64,000 nt of DNA, from positions 1 through 64,000 of the forward strand of contig NZ_VAUV01000002.1 of the NCBI RefSeq assembly GCF_005780165.1, in the 5' to 3' direction. Position 1 is the stretch's first letter; the number at the start of each line of letters is the position of its first letter. The stretch comes from Phragmitibacter flavus. Lineage in GTDB: Bacteria > Verrucomicrobiota > Verrucomicrobiia > Verrucomicrobiales > Verrucomicrobiaceae. The notes under the pieces are model-generated. The model saw only the letters and a program-made list of their open reading frames with translations, made no database searches and was not told the DNA's origin. Positions 40,162 through 50,410 of this stretch are shown here, piece after piece. The position numbers and the translations under genes were made by a program.

Positions 40162-40235
40162 GCATCCATAGCTCAACGGATTAGAGCATCTGACTACGGA
40201 TCAGAAGGTTAGAGGTTCGAATCCTCTTGGGTGCA
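40162..40235 (+). tRNA. tRNA-Arg(ACG)
   Basis: The sequence folds to a full cloverleaf of 74 nt. GCATCCA pairs with TGGGTGC (one G-T), the D arm is TAGCTC..GAGC, the anticodon arm TCTGA-CTACGGA-TCAGA has anticodon ACG, and the T arm is AGAGG-TTCGAAT-CCTCT. The discriminator base is A and CCA is not encoded. Confidence 0.96.
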
Positions 40236-40304
40236 CTCCCCCCTCATAAAAGGGTTAATCTTGCACGTCAGTAGTGCTGCAATGATTAGGAAATCCAAGC
40301 CGGG

Positions 40305-40445
40305 TTACGCTTTAACGGTCGGAAGCAAAAGCGCGACACAGATGAGGATGATGCTGATGGAGCTTGGCACATTGCCACCCATCAGGGAAATGATGGCGAG
40401 GACCAGTGCGATAACGATCAGGACATTGGAGGTGGATAGTTTCAT
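40305..40445 (-). CDS. Small membrane protein, unknown
   Basis: A 46-residue product, MKLSTSNVLIVIALVLAI and so on, is made almost wholly of two hydrophobic helices joined by MGGNVPSS. The ATG at 40445 is preferred to one 19 codons upstream. There is no homology that I recognise, but the pattern is too membrane-like for a random shadow frame. It lies downstream of the autotransporter-like gene on the same strand. Confidence 0.45.
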   Translation of the reverse strand: MKLSTSNVLIVIALVLAIISLMGGNVPSSISIILICVALLLPTVKA

Positions 40446-40494
40446 CCCAGGGAATCGTTGGATGAAGAATCTTGGACTTGTCGCGATGTTTGTC

Positions 40495-43400
40495 TCAATC
40501 AATTGCCATTTTGCGCTTGTGGCGGCTCAGCAATGCAACAGCGAGACCGAGCGTTAGCAGCAGGGCGCGGGAAGGTTCAGGAACGGCGATGCTGATGGAC
40601 CCGTTGACTCCGAAGTTGCTGATGTCCCAGAGCAGGCCGCCGGTGAGCGTGGGGAGGTCAAAGTCGCCTTCGCTGCCACCATCAACGCCGGTGCGAAAGT
40701 TGCTGCCGATGTCGAAGTTGGCGAGGTCGATGACACTCCAGTCCAACAGCAGCGTCCAAGTGTCACCAGCAGAGGGAAGGTAACCTCCGAAGAAACTGTC
40801 GTCCGGTTCGGCTGCGCTGAGTTGTCCGTCGAGACTGATGGTGTCGCCGGTGCTGGTGCCGTTGATGCGGTCGTAGGTGCTGCCGGGGCTGCCAAGTTGG
40901 AAGAACGCGGTGGCGGTGGTGGAAAAGGTAAGGCTGCCTTCGAAGTTGAGAATACCCATGGCGTTGCCATTGTCGTCTCCGGGACGGAGGGCTCCGCTAA
41001 TGGTGTGGGTGACGGCGGGGCCGGTGACGGTGCCGGTGCCGGCGAGCGTGCCGGTAGAGGTGACGGCGGTCGCAGCCGAGCCGGTGGTGCCGATGCCCGC
41101 GAGGCCGACTTGGAGCACACCGTTGGTGACGGTGGTGGGACCGCCATAGGTGTTGGCGGAGCTTCTTAATACCAGGGTGCCGAGACCTTGTTTGTTGACG
41201 CCGCCTGCGTTGGTGATGGCACCGGCGATGGTGAGGTCGGCGGCGATTGAGGCGTTGTCTTGGACGTTGATGTCGCGGTCAACGGTGCCGAGGTCGACAT
41301 CTCCGTTGATGGTGCCGCCGGCACCTGCCGCGGCGCTTTCGTAAAGGATGCCGCCAAGGCCGGCGGTGGCTTGGGTGAGGTTGACATCGAAATCGACAGT
41401 GACATCGCGCATGATCAGAGCATCATCAAGGGCGGCGAAGACGGTGGCGCTGGTGACTCCGCGTCCGTCGAGGGTGGCGGAGGCGGTGTCGATGATGTTG
41501 CCCTGGCGGAAGATAAGCTGGCTGGCGTTGATGGTGCCTTCAGTGGCGTCGCCGAAGTCGTCATTGCGCAGGTCGAGCACGGCGGTGGCACCGTCGACGG
41601 TGATGATGGCAGCGCTGCGATCGCTGTCGGGTTTGGGGATGTTGCCGCCGATGATGGATTCGCCGCCAGTGAGGTTGAAAATGCCCCTTGAGGTGCCAAA
41701 GGTGCCGGAGTTGGTGTGGAGGCCCATGGCGAGATCGCTGAAGAGGGTGAAGCTGCCGCCGCCCATGCTGAAGGTGCCGAAGCCGCTGGCTTTGGCGCTG
41801 GAACCGGATGCACCGTCGAGACTCCCGAGAGTGACGGTGTTGGCCTCGACGAGGTTTGCGGTGTTGCTGCTAAGGGTAAGGGTTCCGAGGCCACCGCCAT
41901 TACCACCGCCGCTTTTGAAGCCGACGATCAGTTCGTCGAAACTGCCGGTGAGGGTGCCATTGGAGAGGTTGACGGTGCCGGTGGCGGTCGTGGCGGTGTT
42001 GCCAGCCTGATGGCCGATGCGCAGGTCCAGGGTGCGTTGCCCGGCTCCGTTGAGGCTGAGGGTGCCGCCGTTGGCCATGTCGACGACCGAGGTGGATTTG
42101 AGGCTGCCGACGGTGAACAGTTGGGTGATGACGTCGTTTTGGCCGCTGCCGAAGCTCATGGAGCTGGTGATGCCCTCCTGACCGCCGCCGCCGTTGCTGC
42201 CGATCATGATGGAGGTGGTGGCGGTGATCTTGTTGTTGGTGGCGAGTTTCAGGGTGCCCTGGCCGGTTCGGTCGGTGGAGCCAATGCCGAGGCGGATGGT
42301 ATTGACGTTGGCGGTGAAGTTGTCCAGGGCGGTGAGGTCGAGAGTGCCGGCGGTGGTGACGGCGTTGGAGGAACTGACGCCCAGATCGAGGACTTCGCTG
42401 GCACCCTGACCGACAGTGAGGCTGCCGCCGCTGCCGGAGTAGGTGAAGTTGGTGACGCCGTCCATGCCGACCTGCAGGCTGTGGCCGATGGTGTTGGTGG
42501 GACCGGTGACGGTGATGTTGCCGGCGTCGACACGCAGGCTGCCGCCGATGTCGAGGTCGGTGAGGTTGGCGTTGATTTCGCCGACATCGGCACCGCTGGT
42601 GGTGACGGCGTTGCTTTTGAAGTGGAGGTTGCCTTCGGAGCTGCCGAGACTGGTGATGGCTCCGTTGTAGGTGAGTGTTTTGCCGTTGCCGGTGGTGCCG
42701 GAGGCGATGCTGATGATGTTGTTGCCGGCTCCGATGGTGATGCCGCGGTTGGCGTTGAGGGTGAAATTTTGGGTGATGTTGAGGGTGGAGTTGTTGGAGA
42801 GGGTGAGGTGACCGGTGGAGGGGGCGGCGGGGGCGGTGCCGAGGTTGGCGTCGGCATCAATGCGCAGGGTGCCGCCGCTGAGGGTGGTTTTGCCGGAGTA
42901 GGTGTTGGTGACTCCCTGGAGGTCGAGCACGCCGTTGCCGGTTTTGGTGAGGGCAACGCTGCCGGTGCCGTTGTCCTGGATGACGGCGTCGACGGTAAGG
43001 ATGCTGGATTCGATGACCACGGCGGTGGTGCCGTCATTGCTGAGGGCGATGGGCGGGCCGCCCGGGGAGGTGGCGACCTGGAAGGTGGTGCCGGTGGAGT
43101 TGACGGCGTAGTAGGTGACTCCGGCGGTGAGGCCGCCGGGCGCGGTGGTGAAGGCGACCGGGCTGCCGTTGGTCATGCCGGTGTAGTTGATGAGGTCGGT
43201 GGCGTTGACCCAACTGACGGCTGAGGTGGTGGTGGGGAGGGTGTGAAAGATGAGTTCGCCCGGGGCGTTGTCGCCGGTGCCTGCGGTGAGGGTGCCGTTG
43301 ATGAACGAGGCGTTGAAGTCGCCGGAGGTGATGATCCCGCCCGTTTCCACTCGCAGGGTGTGGCCGCCGAGGTCGAGGGTGGTGGCGGAGGCCTGCTGGA

Positions 43401-46284
43401 CATTGAGGGAGTTGATTTGGGTGGCGCCGGTCAGGGCGGCGGGGCTGGCGGTGATTTTGACGTTCTGGGCGGTGTTGGTGCCCGATGTGAGGGTGTTGGT
43501 GTATTCTCCGGCGGTGAGGGCGGTGACGGAGATGATGCCGCTGCTGACGTATTTGGCGAATTCACGGGTGTTCGCGGAGGAGTCGATGGTGGCCCAGCCG
43601 CCAAGGATGCCGTCGTCGAGGGTGGGGGCGGCGGTGAAAACGAGGCGGCTTTGGGCGGTGGTGCCGAGGTCGTAGATGGCGACGTTGTTGGTCTGGCTGG
43701 TGAAGTTGACGGTGGCTCCGGCGGAGCGGGCGAGGGCGTTGGTGAAGGTAAGAACGGAGGTGCGGTTGCCGGAGAGGTCGGCTTTGTCGACGGTGACGGT
43801 GTTGGCACCGGAGGCGAGGTTGAGGCTGCCGACGGTTTCGGAGTAGCTGGCGGCTCCGGCGCTGTGGCTGAAATCGAAGGTGCCGGCGTTGAGCGCAACG
43901 GTGGCGGTGTTGCTGATGCGGTTGGTGAGGTTGTTGCTGCTGGTGCTGGCGAGCTGAAGGATGCCTCCATTGACGTTGACGGCCTGGCTGGCGATGGCAC
44001 CGACTCCGTTGCCGGAGAGGATGAGCCGTGCGCCGCGGATTTCGGTGCTGCCGGTGTAGGAGTTACTGGCGCCGAGCGTGAGATCGAAGCTGGCGGTGCC
44101 ACCGAGGCCGACGACAAGGCCGAGGGTGCCGGTGCTGCCATTGGACATGATGGTGGAAACGGCGGAACTGGCGGTTTGGTAGGTGGTGAGGGTGGCGGCG
44201 GTGGCGGAGCCGTTTTGGAAGGTGCCTGCGCCGGAGGCACTGGCGAGATTGCGCACGGTGGCGTTGTTGCCGTTGAGCTGGACGATGGAGCCGGCGCGGG
44301 CGGTGACGGTGAGGAGGGAGTTGTCGTTGAGGGCGCTGCTGCTGGCGAGTCGCAGGGTTCCGCCGTTGACGGTGAGGGTGCCGATGAAGGTGTTGTCGCC
44401 TCCCAGTTCGGTGATGTTGGTGGCGGTGCCCTGGGTGCCAACAACGAGGCCGTTGGTTCCGCCGATGCGGGCATGGATGGTGCTGGTGGTGGCGGTGTTT
44501 TGGGTGGTTTGGATAATGCCCTGGCTGGTGCCGAAATTGAGGAAACCGGGTCCGTTGATGGTGGCGGCCCCGGTGAAAAGCACGGCACCGCTGTTGACCA
44601 GGAGGTGTTGACCGGCATCGATGGTGGTGGTGCCGCCGGTGAGGCGCAGGCTGTTGATGGACTGGTTTTCAATGATCGATTCGGCGCCTGCAGTGCTGAC
44701 GTTGCGTAAGGGGGTGTTGCTGCCGGAGATGGTGGAGGCGTATTCGGCAGCGGTGAGAAGGCGGTAGCCGCTGGTGTTGTCGTAGGTGAGGAAGTCGGTT
44801 CCTGCGCTGGTGGCGGAGTCACCGCCTACGCCCCAGGCGAGGATGCTTTTTTGGGTGGTGCCGTCGGCACCGTTGGCACCGGAAAGGGTGGCTGGGGCGA
44901 GGAGCCTCGTGGAGCCCGGGCCGGCGCCGCCGAGGTTGTCGCCTCGAATCAGCATGGTGCCGTTGTTGGCGCGGGTGAGTGCGCTGGCGGTGATCTGGAC
45001 TTCGTTGCCGGTGCCGGGAACGAGGGTGATTTGGTTCCGACCGGCGCTGATGGCGAGGGTGCCGATGGTTTCGACGTTGCTGGCGGAGCCCGATGCGGGG
45101 CCGATGTAGGTGAATCCGCCCCCGGTGCTGCTGTTGAGGGTGACGGTGGCGGTGTCGGAGAGGCGGTTGAGCGGAGTGGCGATGACGTCGCCGACGGCTC
45201 CGACGGTGAGGGATTCGTTGCCGCCGTTGCCGTCACCGACGTTGATGGTGTTGGTGGCCAGGGAGGCGTTGGCACCAGCGATGAGGAGAGAAGGACTTCC
45301 CGCAGTGCCGTTGTTGATGGAAAGGGTGCCGGTGAAGGTGTTGGCACCGGTGAAGGTTTGGGTGTTGGTGCCGGTTTTCGTGACGGCAATGGTCCCTGCG
45401 CCGTTTTCAATGATGCCGGTGAAGGTGTTGGCCTGGCTGCCGTTGAGGGTCATGGTGGCGCTGCCTGCGGTGGTTTTGGTGACCAGTCCGCCACCGGAGA
45501 TGGAACCAATGGTATCAGAAGCGAAGATTTCATAGGTGCCGTCTATGGTGAGCGCAAGGGCGTCGGCGATCGAGGCGGTGGTGGAGCGAAGGGTGGCTCC
45601 CGAGGCAACGCTGATGCTGGAGGCGATGGTCCCGGCGACGGTGTGGTTAAGCTGCAGCACACCGCTGTTGACCTGGATGGTGCCGGTTTTGGTCGAAGCG
45701 ACGGTGAAAAGAAGGGTGCCTGCGCCATCTTTGATGAGGTTTCCTGCGCCACTCATGATACCACTGATGGTGGTGTTGCCGGTGCCGTCGATGGTGAGGG
45801 CATTGGCGGCGGCGATGGTGCCGCTGACGGTGAACAGGCTGGCGCTGTTGTTGGTCCACGATTGCACGGCACCGATGGTGGTGGGGGCGCTGATGGTATG
45901 GGCCGCCGCTCCGCTGTTGATGAGGATGCCACCGCTGCCCAAGGTCAGGCTGCCACCGGTGCCTGCTGCGATGGTGAGGGGCGTGGTGGAGTTGGAGTCG
46001 AAGGTGATCTGGTTGACTTGCAGGGCGGCATCGAGGGTGGCGATCTGGTTGGCAATGGCGATGCTGGCGTTGAAGACCACCTGGTCGTCAGTGAGGGAGG
46101 TTGCACCGTTGGTGCCAGGTATTGCGGCGGGATCGGCGGTTGCGTTGTTGGTGTCAGTAGTCCAGTTGGTCAGGTTGTTCCAACTGCTGCTGGTCTGGCC
46201 ATCCCAGTAGTGCGTTGCTGCGGTTGACGGGCCGTTCCAAGCGGCAAGCGACAGAACAAAAATGAACAGGGCGGAGGGTTTCAT
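40495..46284 (-). CDS. Giant autotransporter-type beta-strand repeat protein with PEP-CTERM tail
   Basis: The 1,929-residue protein has a signal peptide (SALFIFVLSLAAWNGPSTAA) followed at once by a WDG motif and W-rich repeats, as in autotransporter-associated beta-strand repeat proteins. The body is Ser/Thr/Gly/Asn-rich, with many units of the type GTLxxxNGxLxL (for example KTTLSGGTLRIDADANLG, GPTTVTNGVLQVGLAG) that build a beta-helix. It ends AVPEPSRALLLTLGLAVALL then SRHKRK, a PEP-CTERM tail in place of an outer-membrane barrel. It is probably a surface or matrix protein. Confidence 0.88.
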   Translation of the reverse strand: MKPSALFIFVLSLAAWNGPSTAATHYWDGQTSSSWNNLTNWTTDTNNATADPAAIPGTNGATSLTDDQVVFNASIAIANQIATLDAALQVNQITFDSNSTTPLTIAAGTGGSLTLGSGGILINSGAAAHTISAPTTIGAVQSWTNNSASLFTVSGTIAAANALTIDGTGNTTISGIMSGAGNLIKDGAGTLLFTVASTKTGTIQVNSGVLQLNHTVAGTIASSISVASGATLRSTTASIADALALTIDGTYEIFASDTIGSISGGGLVTKTTAGSATMTLNGSQANTFTGIIENGAGTIAVTKTGTNTQTFTGANTFTGTLSINNGTAGSPSLLIAGANASLATNTINVGDGNGGNESLTVGAVGDVIATPLNRLSDTATVTLNSSTGGGFTYIGPASGSASNVETIGTLAISAGRNQITLVPGTGNEVQITASALTRANNGTMLIRGDNLGGAGPGSTRLLAPATLSGANGADGTTQKSILAWGVGGDSATSAGTDFLTYDNTSGYRLLTAAEYASTISGSNTPLRNVSTAGAESIIENQSINSLRLTGGTTTIDAGQHLLVNSGAVLFTGAATINGPGFLNFGTSQGIIQTTQNTATTSTIHARIGGTNGLVVGTQGTATNITELGGDNTFIGTLTVNGGTLRLASSSALNDNSLLTVTARAGSIVQLNGNNATVRNLASASGAGTFQNGSATAATLTTYQTASSAVSTIMSNGSTGTLGLVVGLGGTASFDLTLGASNSYTGSTEIRGARLILSGNGVGAIASQAVNVNGGILQLASTSSNNLTNRISNTATVALNAGTFDFSHSAGAASYSETVGSLNLASGANTVTVDKADLSGNRTSVLTFTNALARSAGATVNFTSQTNNVAIYDLGTTAQSRLVFTAAPTLDDGILGGWATIDSSANTREFAKYVSSGIISVTALTAGEYTNTLTSGTNTAQNVKITASPAALTGATQINSLNVQQASATTLDLGGHTLRVETGGIITSGDFNASFINGTLTAGTGDNAPGELIFHTLPTTTSAVSWVNATDLINYTGMTNGSPVAFTTAPGGLTAGVTYYAVNSTGTTFQVATSPGGPPIALSNDGTTAVVIESSILTVDAVIQDNGTGSVALTKTGNGVLDLQGVTNTYSGKTTLSGGTLRIDADANLGTAPAAPSTGHLTLSNNSTLNITQNFTLNANRGITIGAGNNIISIASGTTGNGKTLTYNGAITSLGSSEGNLHFKSNAVTTSGADVGEINANLTDLDIGGSLRVDAGNITVTGPTNTIGHSLQVGMDGVTNFTYSGSGGSLTVGQGASEVLDLGVSSSNAVTTAGTLDLTALDNFTANVNTIRLGIGSTDRTGQGTLKLATNNKITATTSIMIGSNGGGGQEGITSSMSFGSGQNDVITQLFTVGSLKSTSVVDMANGGTLSLNGAGQRTLDLRIGHQAGNTATTATGTVNLSNGTLTGSFDELIVGFKSGGGNGGGLGTLTLSSNTANLVEANTVTLGSLDGASGSSAKASGFGTFSMGGGSFTLFSDLAMGLHTNSGTFGTSRGIFNLTGGESIIGGNIPKPDSDRSAAIITVDGATAVLDLRNDDFGDATEGTINASQLIFRQGNIIDTASATLDGRGVTSATVFAALDDALIMRDVTVDFDVNLTQATAGLGGILYESAAAGAGGTINGDVDLGTVDRDINVQDNASIAADLTIAGAITNAGGVNKQGLGTLVLRSSANTYGGPTTVTNGVLQVGLAGIGTTGSAATAVTSTGTLAGTGTVTGPAVTHTISGALRPGDDNGNAMGILNFEGSLTFSTTATAFFQLGSPGSTYDRINGTSTGDTISLDGQLSAAEPDDSFFGGYLPSAGDTWTLLLDWSVIDLANFDIGSNFRTGVDGGSEGDFDLPTLTGGLLWDISNFGVNGSISIAVPEPSRALLLTLGLAVALLSRHKRKMAID

Positions 46285-46398
46285 TGAGAGCAGAGGAATA
46301 ATCTAAATTCGACAATAATTCAGATGGTGTATGCGAAGCAAGATCTTTGCATTGGTCTCGATTGACAAAACCAAGCATTGTCTTCACAATGAACGAAT

Positions 46399-47133
46399 AT
46401 GTTGCGCGCCACTGTCTTTGCCGGAATTTTTGTCTTGGCGATGTTGTTCCTGACGACGACGCAGGCGCACGGGCAGGTGCTGGTTTACCGGATGGAATCG
46501 ACCAAGACGAAGGGCATCAACTATTTCACATTTGAAAGTGGTTATGTGGTGGCGCCGCTGTTGGGAGGGGAAAGTTCGTTCCTGCTGAGTTCGATCGATG
46601 GCGGCCGTGCTTATATTGAGTCGGCGGCGGGAGGACGTTTGTTTACGGCGGTAAACGAAGGGGATCGGCGGGCGGTGATTTCGGCAACCACTGGTGAGGG
46701 TTCGGCGCAGGGCGCTTTGGTGGCGATGGGCGAGATCAACCATTCCGTGCGGGTGTCAGGAGCGGCGTTTAATTTGACGGCAAAAGTGGCCAAGACTTTG
46801 ACGGGAACTTCAGTGACGGCGGATGACGAAAGCGAATTGACGGTGGATGAGGTGAACCAGGAGAGCATTGGCGTGGCAGGAATTTCGGCGGTGAAATTTA
46901 CGTTGGATGAGCGGGAGACGGAGCGGGCGAACAAGAACGGCAATTCCGTGGAACAGGCGGTGGAGGTTTTGAAGCTTGAACTGGAACGTCAGGGATATGT
47001 GAATTTGAATGAAGGGGATGATGACGACGATGAGGATGAGGAAGAGCAGATCGAGGTTTCTGAATTGAACTTCCGCGGAACCGAGATCACCACGGACGAT
47101 GTGCTGGCTCCGGTGGGTGGAATGCGGCGCTAA
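46399..47133 (+). CDS. Exported protein of unknown function with acidic tail
   Basis: The 244-residue protein has a signal peptide (TVFAGIFVLAMLFLTTTQAH). The body is beta-rich without a domain I recognise, and residues 205-222 are a run of Asp and Glu. It is 36 bp ahead of gspE on the same strand and so could belong to the secretion operon. The 114-bp gap to the divergent autotransporter gene should hold both promoters. Confidence 0.7.
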   Translation: MLRATVFAGIFVLAMLFLTTTQAHGQVLVYRMESTKTKGINYFTFESGYVVAPLLGGESSFLLSSIDGGRAYIESAAGGRLFTAVNEGDRRAVISATTGEGSAQGALVAMGEINHSVRVSGAAFNLTAKVAKTLTGTSVTADDESELTVDEVNQESIGVAGISAVKFTLDERETERANKNGNSVEQAVEVLKLELERQGYVNLNEGDDDDDEDEEEQIEVSELNFRGTEITTDDVLAPVGGMRR

Positions 47134-47169
47134 TGTCACGGGTGGACACGGAGGCAACTTTACCAACGC

Positions 47170-48939
47170 ATGAGTCTGTTGCTCCAGTCGATTGTCCATG
47201 CGGGCGCGGATGATGCTGAGGCGGTGGCGACAGTGTTGAGGGATGCGACGTTGAGTGGTGAGTCGGCGATGGATGCGATTGCGGGTCGGCTGACCGTGGA
47301 TGAAGCGGCTTTGCAGTGGGAGCTCGCGCAAAAGTTGGGATGTCAGTGGACACCTTCACCGCTTCCAGATTCGAGTCAGGGGGGCGAGTTGAAACGGGTT
47401 TTTCCGGCGCGGTTGGCGCTGCGCCATCGGGTGTTGCCGTTGAGATTGGAGCGCGTGGATGCGGATGCGGGTGGGACCGAAAATTTGCCAGCTCTGGTGC
47501 CGATGGGGAGCGGGGTCGGAGAGCAGGTTTTGGTGGTGGCGTGTTATGATCCGTTTGATCTGATGGCCCGGCAGGCGGTGGCGAGGGTGGTGCCGATGAC
47601 GACGGTGTGGACGCTGGCTCCTCGCGATGAGGTGTTGAGGGGGATCCAGGCATTTTATGGGGTGGGGGCGGACACGTTTGATGATTTGTTGAGGAATCGG
47701 GATCTGGACGAGGACGATCTGCATCTGCGCGATGAGGCGAATGTGATCGACGCGGCGGATGATGCGGAGGCTTCGGTGGTGAAGTTCGTCAACCAGATCA
47801 TCCGTGAGGCGTTGTCGCAGCGGGCAACGGACATTCATGTGGAGCCGTTGCGGGACAACCTGCGCATCCGGTATCGGGTGGATGGCGAGTTGCATGAGGC
47901 GTCGGTGCCGGAAAACATCAAGACCTTGCAGGCGTCGTTGCTGGCGAGGATCAAGGTGATGGCGAAGCTGGACATTGCGGAGAAGCGGCTGCCGCAGGAT
48001 GGTCGCATCAACTTGAAGCTGGATGGTCATAGCATTGATGTCAGGGTGGCGTGCATCCCGAGTGTGGAGGGGGAGAGCATCAGTTTGCGTTTGCTGGGAC
48101 AGGAGCGGTTCACTTTGGACAAGCTGGGGCTGACGCCGGAGTATCGGGCGAAGGTGGACACGCTTTTGGCGAAGCCGAACGGAATTGTGCTGGTGACGGG
48201 TCCGACGGGAAGCGGCAAGAGCACGACGCTTTACACGTTTCTTTCGCAGTTAAACAAGGTGAACCGGCGCATCGTGACGATTGAGGATCCGGTCGAGCAC
48301 AAGCTGGACGGGGTGGTGCAGATTGCGGTGAAGCCGGAGATCAATCTGACCTTTGCGAGTGGCTTGCGGAGCATTTTGCGGGGTGATCCGAATGTGGTGA
48401 TGGTGGGGGAGATTCGAGATTTGGAGACAGCGGAGATTGCGGTTCGGGCGTCGTTGACGGGGCATTTGGTGTTTTCGACGCTGCACACGAATGATGCGAT
48501 CGGTGGCATCACGCGTTTGGTGGAGATGGGGGTGGAGCCATTTTTGGTGAGTTCATCGGTGCGGGCATTTTTGGCGCAACGGCTGGTGCGGAGTCTTTGT
48601 CCACATTGCAAAGAACCGGCGCATTACAGCAGGGAGCAACTGACGGCATGCAATTTCAGCGAAGGGATTGGGAGCACGCTTTTTGGGGCGTCGGTGGGCG
48701 GGTGTCAGGCTTGTCGCAGCACGGGATATTATGGCCGGCTGGCGATTTATGAGATTGTGATGGTGACGACGCCGATGCAGGATTTGATTTCGCGCAAGGC
48801 AAGTTCGAATGAGATGATGCGGCAGGCGCGTCGGGATGGATATGTGTCGATGCGTGAATATGGCTGGCGCAAGGTGCTGGACGGGATTACCACGGTGGAA
48901 GAGGTGATGAGGGTGACGAGCGAGGATTTTTTTGAATGA
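47170..48939 (+). CDS. gspE: Type II secretion/type IV pilus ATPase (GspE/PilB family)
   Basis: The 589-residue cytoplasmic ATPase has an N-terminal MshE-like domain, then the ATPase core: Walker A GPTGSGKSTT near residue 345, the Asp box ATDIHVEPLRDNLRIRYRVD, Walker B VVMVGEIRDLETAEIA, and the His box HLVFSTLHTNDA. The Cys pairs CPHC and CQAC form the zinc site of the family. It powers pseudopilus assembly. GspF follows 35 bp downstream. Confidence 0.95.
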   Translation: MSLLLQSIVHAGADDAEAVATVLRDATLSGESAMDAIAGRLTVDEAALQWELAQKLGCQWTPSPLPDSSQGGELKRVFPARLALRHRVLPLRLERVDADAGGTENLPALVPMGSGVGEQVLVVACYDPFDLMARQAVARVVPMTTVWTLAPRDEVLRGIQAFYGVGADTFDDLLRNRDLDEDDLHLRDEANVIDAADDAEASVVKFVNQIIREALSQRATDIHVEPLRDNLRIRYRVDGELHEASVPENIKTLQASLLARIKVMAKLDIAEKRLPQDGRINLKLDGHSIDVRVACIPSVEGESISLRLLGQERFTLDKLGLTPEYRAKVDTLLAKPNGIVLVTGPTGSGKSTTLYTFLSQLNKVNRRIVTIEDPVEHKLDGVVQIAVKPEINLTFASGLRSILRGDPNVVMVGEIRDLETAEIAVRASLTGHLVFSTLHTNDAIGGITRLVEMGVEPFLVSSSVRAFLAQRLVRSLCPHCKEPAHYSREQLTACNFSEGIGSTLFGASVGGCQACRSTGYYGRLAIYEIVMVTTPMQDLISRKASSNEMMRQARRDGYVSMREYGWRKVLDGITTVEEVMRVTSEDFFE

Positions 48940-48974
48940 TTGAGAACTGTCGGTAGGATTGGGGAGTTGAAGCC

Positions 48975-50267
48975 ATGCCGGAATTTTATTACGAAGCCAT
49001 TTCTGCATCGGGTCAGCGCAGCACCGGGACTCTGGAGGCGACGAATCGTGGGGAGGCGGTGCGCAAGTTGTCGAGACGAGGGTTGCAGCCATTCACGTTG
49101 AATGCATCGACGGGTGGGGGCGGTGAGACTGCCGTTGTATCGGCACCGGCGGCGTCGACGGGGAAATCGGTTGAGGTGAAGGCGAATGGGAAGGCGGAGA
49201 GCAAGACGGTGGGCTTGCCGACGGGATTGAAGTTAAAGCGGGCGCAGGTGATTCAGTTCACGGAGGAATTGTGTGATCTTTTGCATGCGGGATTGCAACT
49301 GGAGCAGGCGTTGCATGCGATGGAAAATCGCAGTTCGGAGTTGTCGAGGGACTTGGCGGTGGGGTTGCGGGCGCGGGTTAGGGATGGGGTGCCGTTTTCA
49401 TTGGCGCTGGCGCAGGTGAGTCCGTCGTTTGGGGAGTTGTATTGCAATCTGGTCTCGGCGGGTGAAGCGAGCGGGGCGCTGGAATCGATTTTGCAGCGTC
49501 AGGTGCGCTATCTTAACCAGATGGAGGCGTTGCGGGCGAAGGTGATCAGTGCGTTGATTTATCCGGCGTTCATTGTGATGTCAGGGGTGGCGCTGGCGAT
49601 TGTGTTCATCACTTATTTGCTGCCGAAGCTGGCGTTGTTGATCAAGAACACGCAGGGGGAGTTGCCGGCGATTGCGCAGTGGTTGCTGGGGTTCAGTGCG
49701 TTTTTAAAATCGTGGTGGTGGCTGCTGGTGATGCTGATGATTGGGGCGGCGGTGACGTGTCATGTGTTGTTTCAGGATCGGCGTCGGCTGGGGTGGTGGC
49801 ATCGGGTGCAGTTGAATCTTCCGGTGTATGGTCCCGTGTTGCGCAGCCGGTTTGAGGTGCAGTTTTTGGAGACGCTGGGAAATTTGCTGGTGAACGGGTT
49901 GCCGTTGAACCGGGCCTTGGAGCTGGTGCGGCGGGCGACAATCAACTCGTATTTGCGGGAGCGGTTGGGACTGGTGGAGACGGCGGTTGGGGATGGTGGA
50001 TCGTTGAGTCGCGCGATGGAGAAGGCGGATGTGGCACGACCCTTGGTGGTGGACATGGTGCGGGTGGGGGAGCAGACGGGCGAGATGGCGGAGGCGTTGC
50101 AGAAAGCGGCGACGCGGTTTGATGCGCAGTTGAGCAAATTGATTGATCGCGCGACGGCATTGATTCAACCGGTGATTGTGCTGGTGATGGCCGTGGCGGT
50201 GGGGTTGATGGCGTGGATGATGGTGAACGTGGTTTACGGGACGTTGGAGAACATTCGGAGCAGGTGA
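48975..50267 (+). CDS. gspF: Type II secretion/type IV pilus inner membrane protein (GspF/PilC)
   Basis: The 430-residue protein has an N-terminal domain beginning MPEFYYEAISASGQRSTGTL and two GspF domains, at about 95-220 and 290-420, each with the FxxxLxxLLxAGLxLxxAL pattern (TEELCDLLHAGLQLEQALHA; LETLGNLLVNGLPLNRALEL). Three membrane helices are apparent. It is the platform protein for pseudopilus assembly. A small gap with three 7-bp repeat units follows. Confidence 0.95.
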   Translation: MPEFYYEAISASGQRSTGTLEATNRGEAVRKLSRRGLQPFTLNASTGGGGETAVVSAPAASTGKSVEVKANGKAESKTVGLPTGLKLKRAQVIQFTEELCDLLHAGLQLEQALHAMENRSSELSRDLAVGLRARVRDGVPFSLALAQVSPSFGELYCNLVSAGEASGALESILQRQVRYLNQMEALRAKVISALIYPAFIVMSGVALAIVFITYLLPKLALLIKNTQGELPAIAQWLLGFSAFLKSWWWLLVMLMIGAAVTCHVLFQDRRRLGWWHRVQLNLPVYGPVLRSRFEVQFLETLGNLLVNGLPLNRALELVRRATINSYLRERLGLVETAVGDGGSLSRAMEKADVARPLVVDMVRVGEQTGEMAEALQKAATRFDAQLSKLIDRATALIQPVIVLVMAVAVGLMAWMMVNVVYGTLENIRSR

Positions 50268-50272
50268 GATTG

Positions 50273-50293
50273 AAAGGATAAAGGCTAAAGGGA
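50273..50293. repeat. Heptanucleotide array AAAGGAT-like, three units
   Basis: Three 7-bp units: AAAGGAT, AAAGGCT, AAAGGGA, starting 5 bp after the gspF stop codon. Confidence 0.6.
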
Positions 50294-50410
50294 ACAAGCA
50301 GCTGATGTGGGAGGTGGGAGGATGCACCACTTTTGGCGTTGAAAGTTCTTTTTTGTTCGATTGATGATGTCTGCTTGCAACGTGGGGGGCGGGCATTCTA
50401 GTATGAGGGC

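Noticed and set aside
40231-40557. 108-residue plus-strand frame after tRNA-Arg
   Set aside because: No protein-like pattern; the opposite strand reads a two-helix membrane protein, which I listed with modest confidence.
41716-43224. Plus-strand frames of up to 500 residues opposite the autotransporter-like gene
   Set aside because: Gly/Val/Asp-rich antisense shadows of repeat coding DNA; no start signal or domain.
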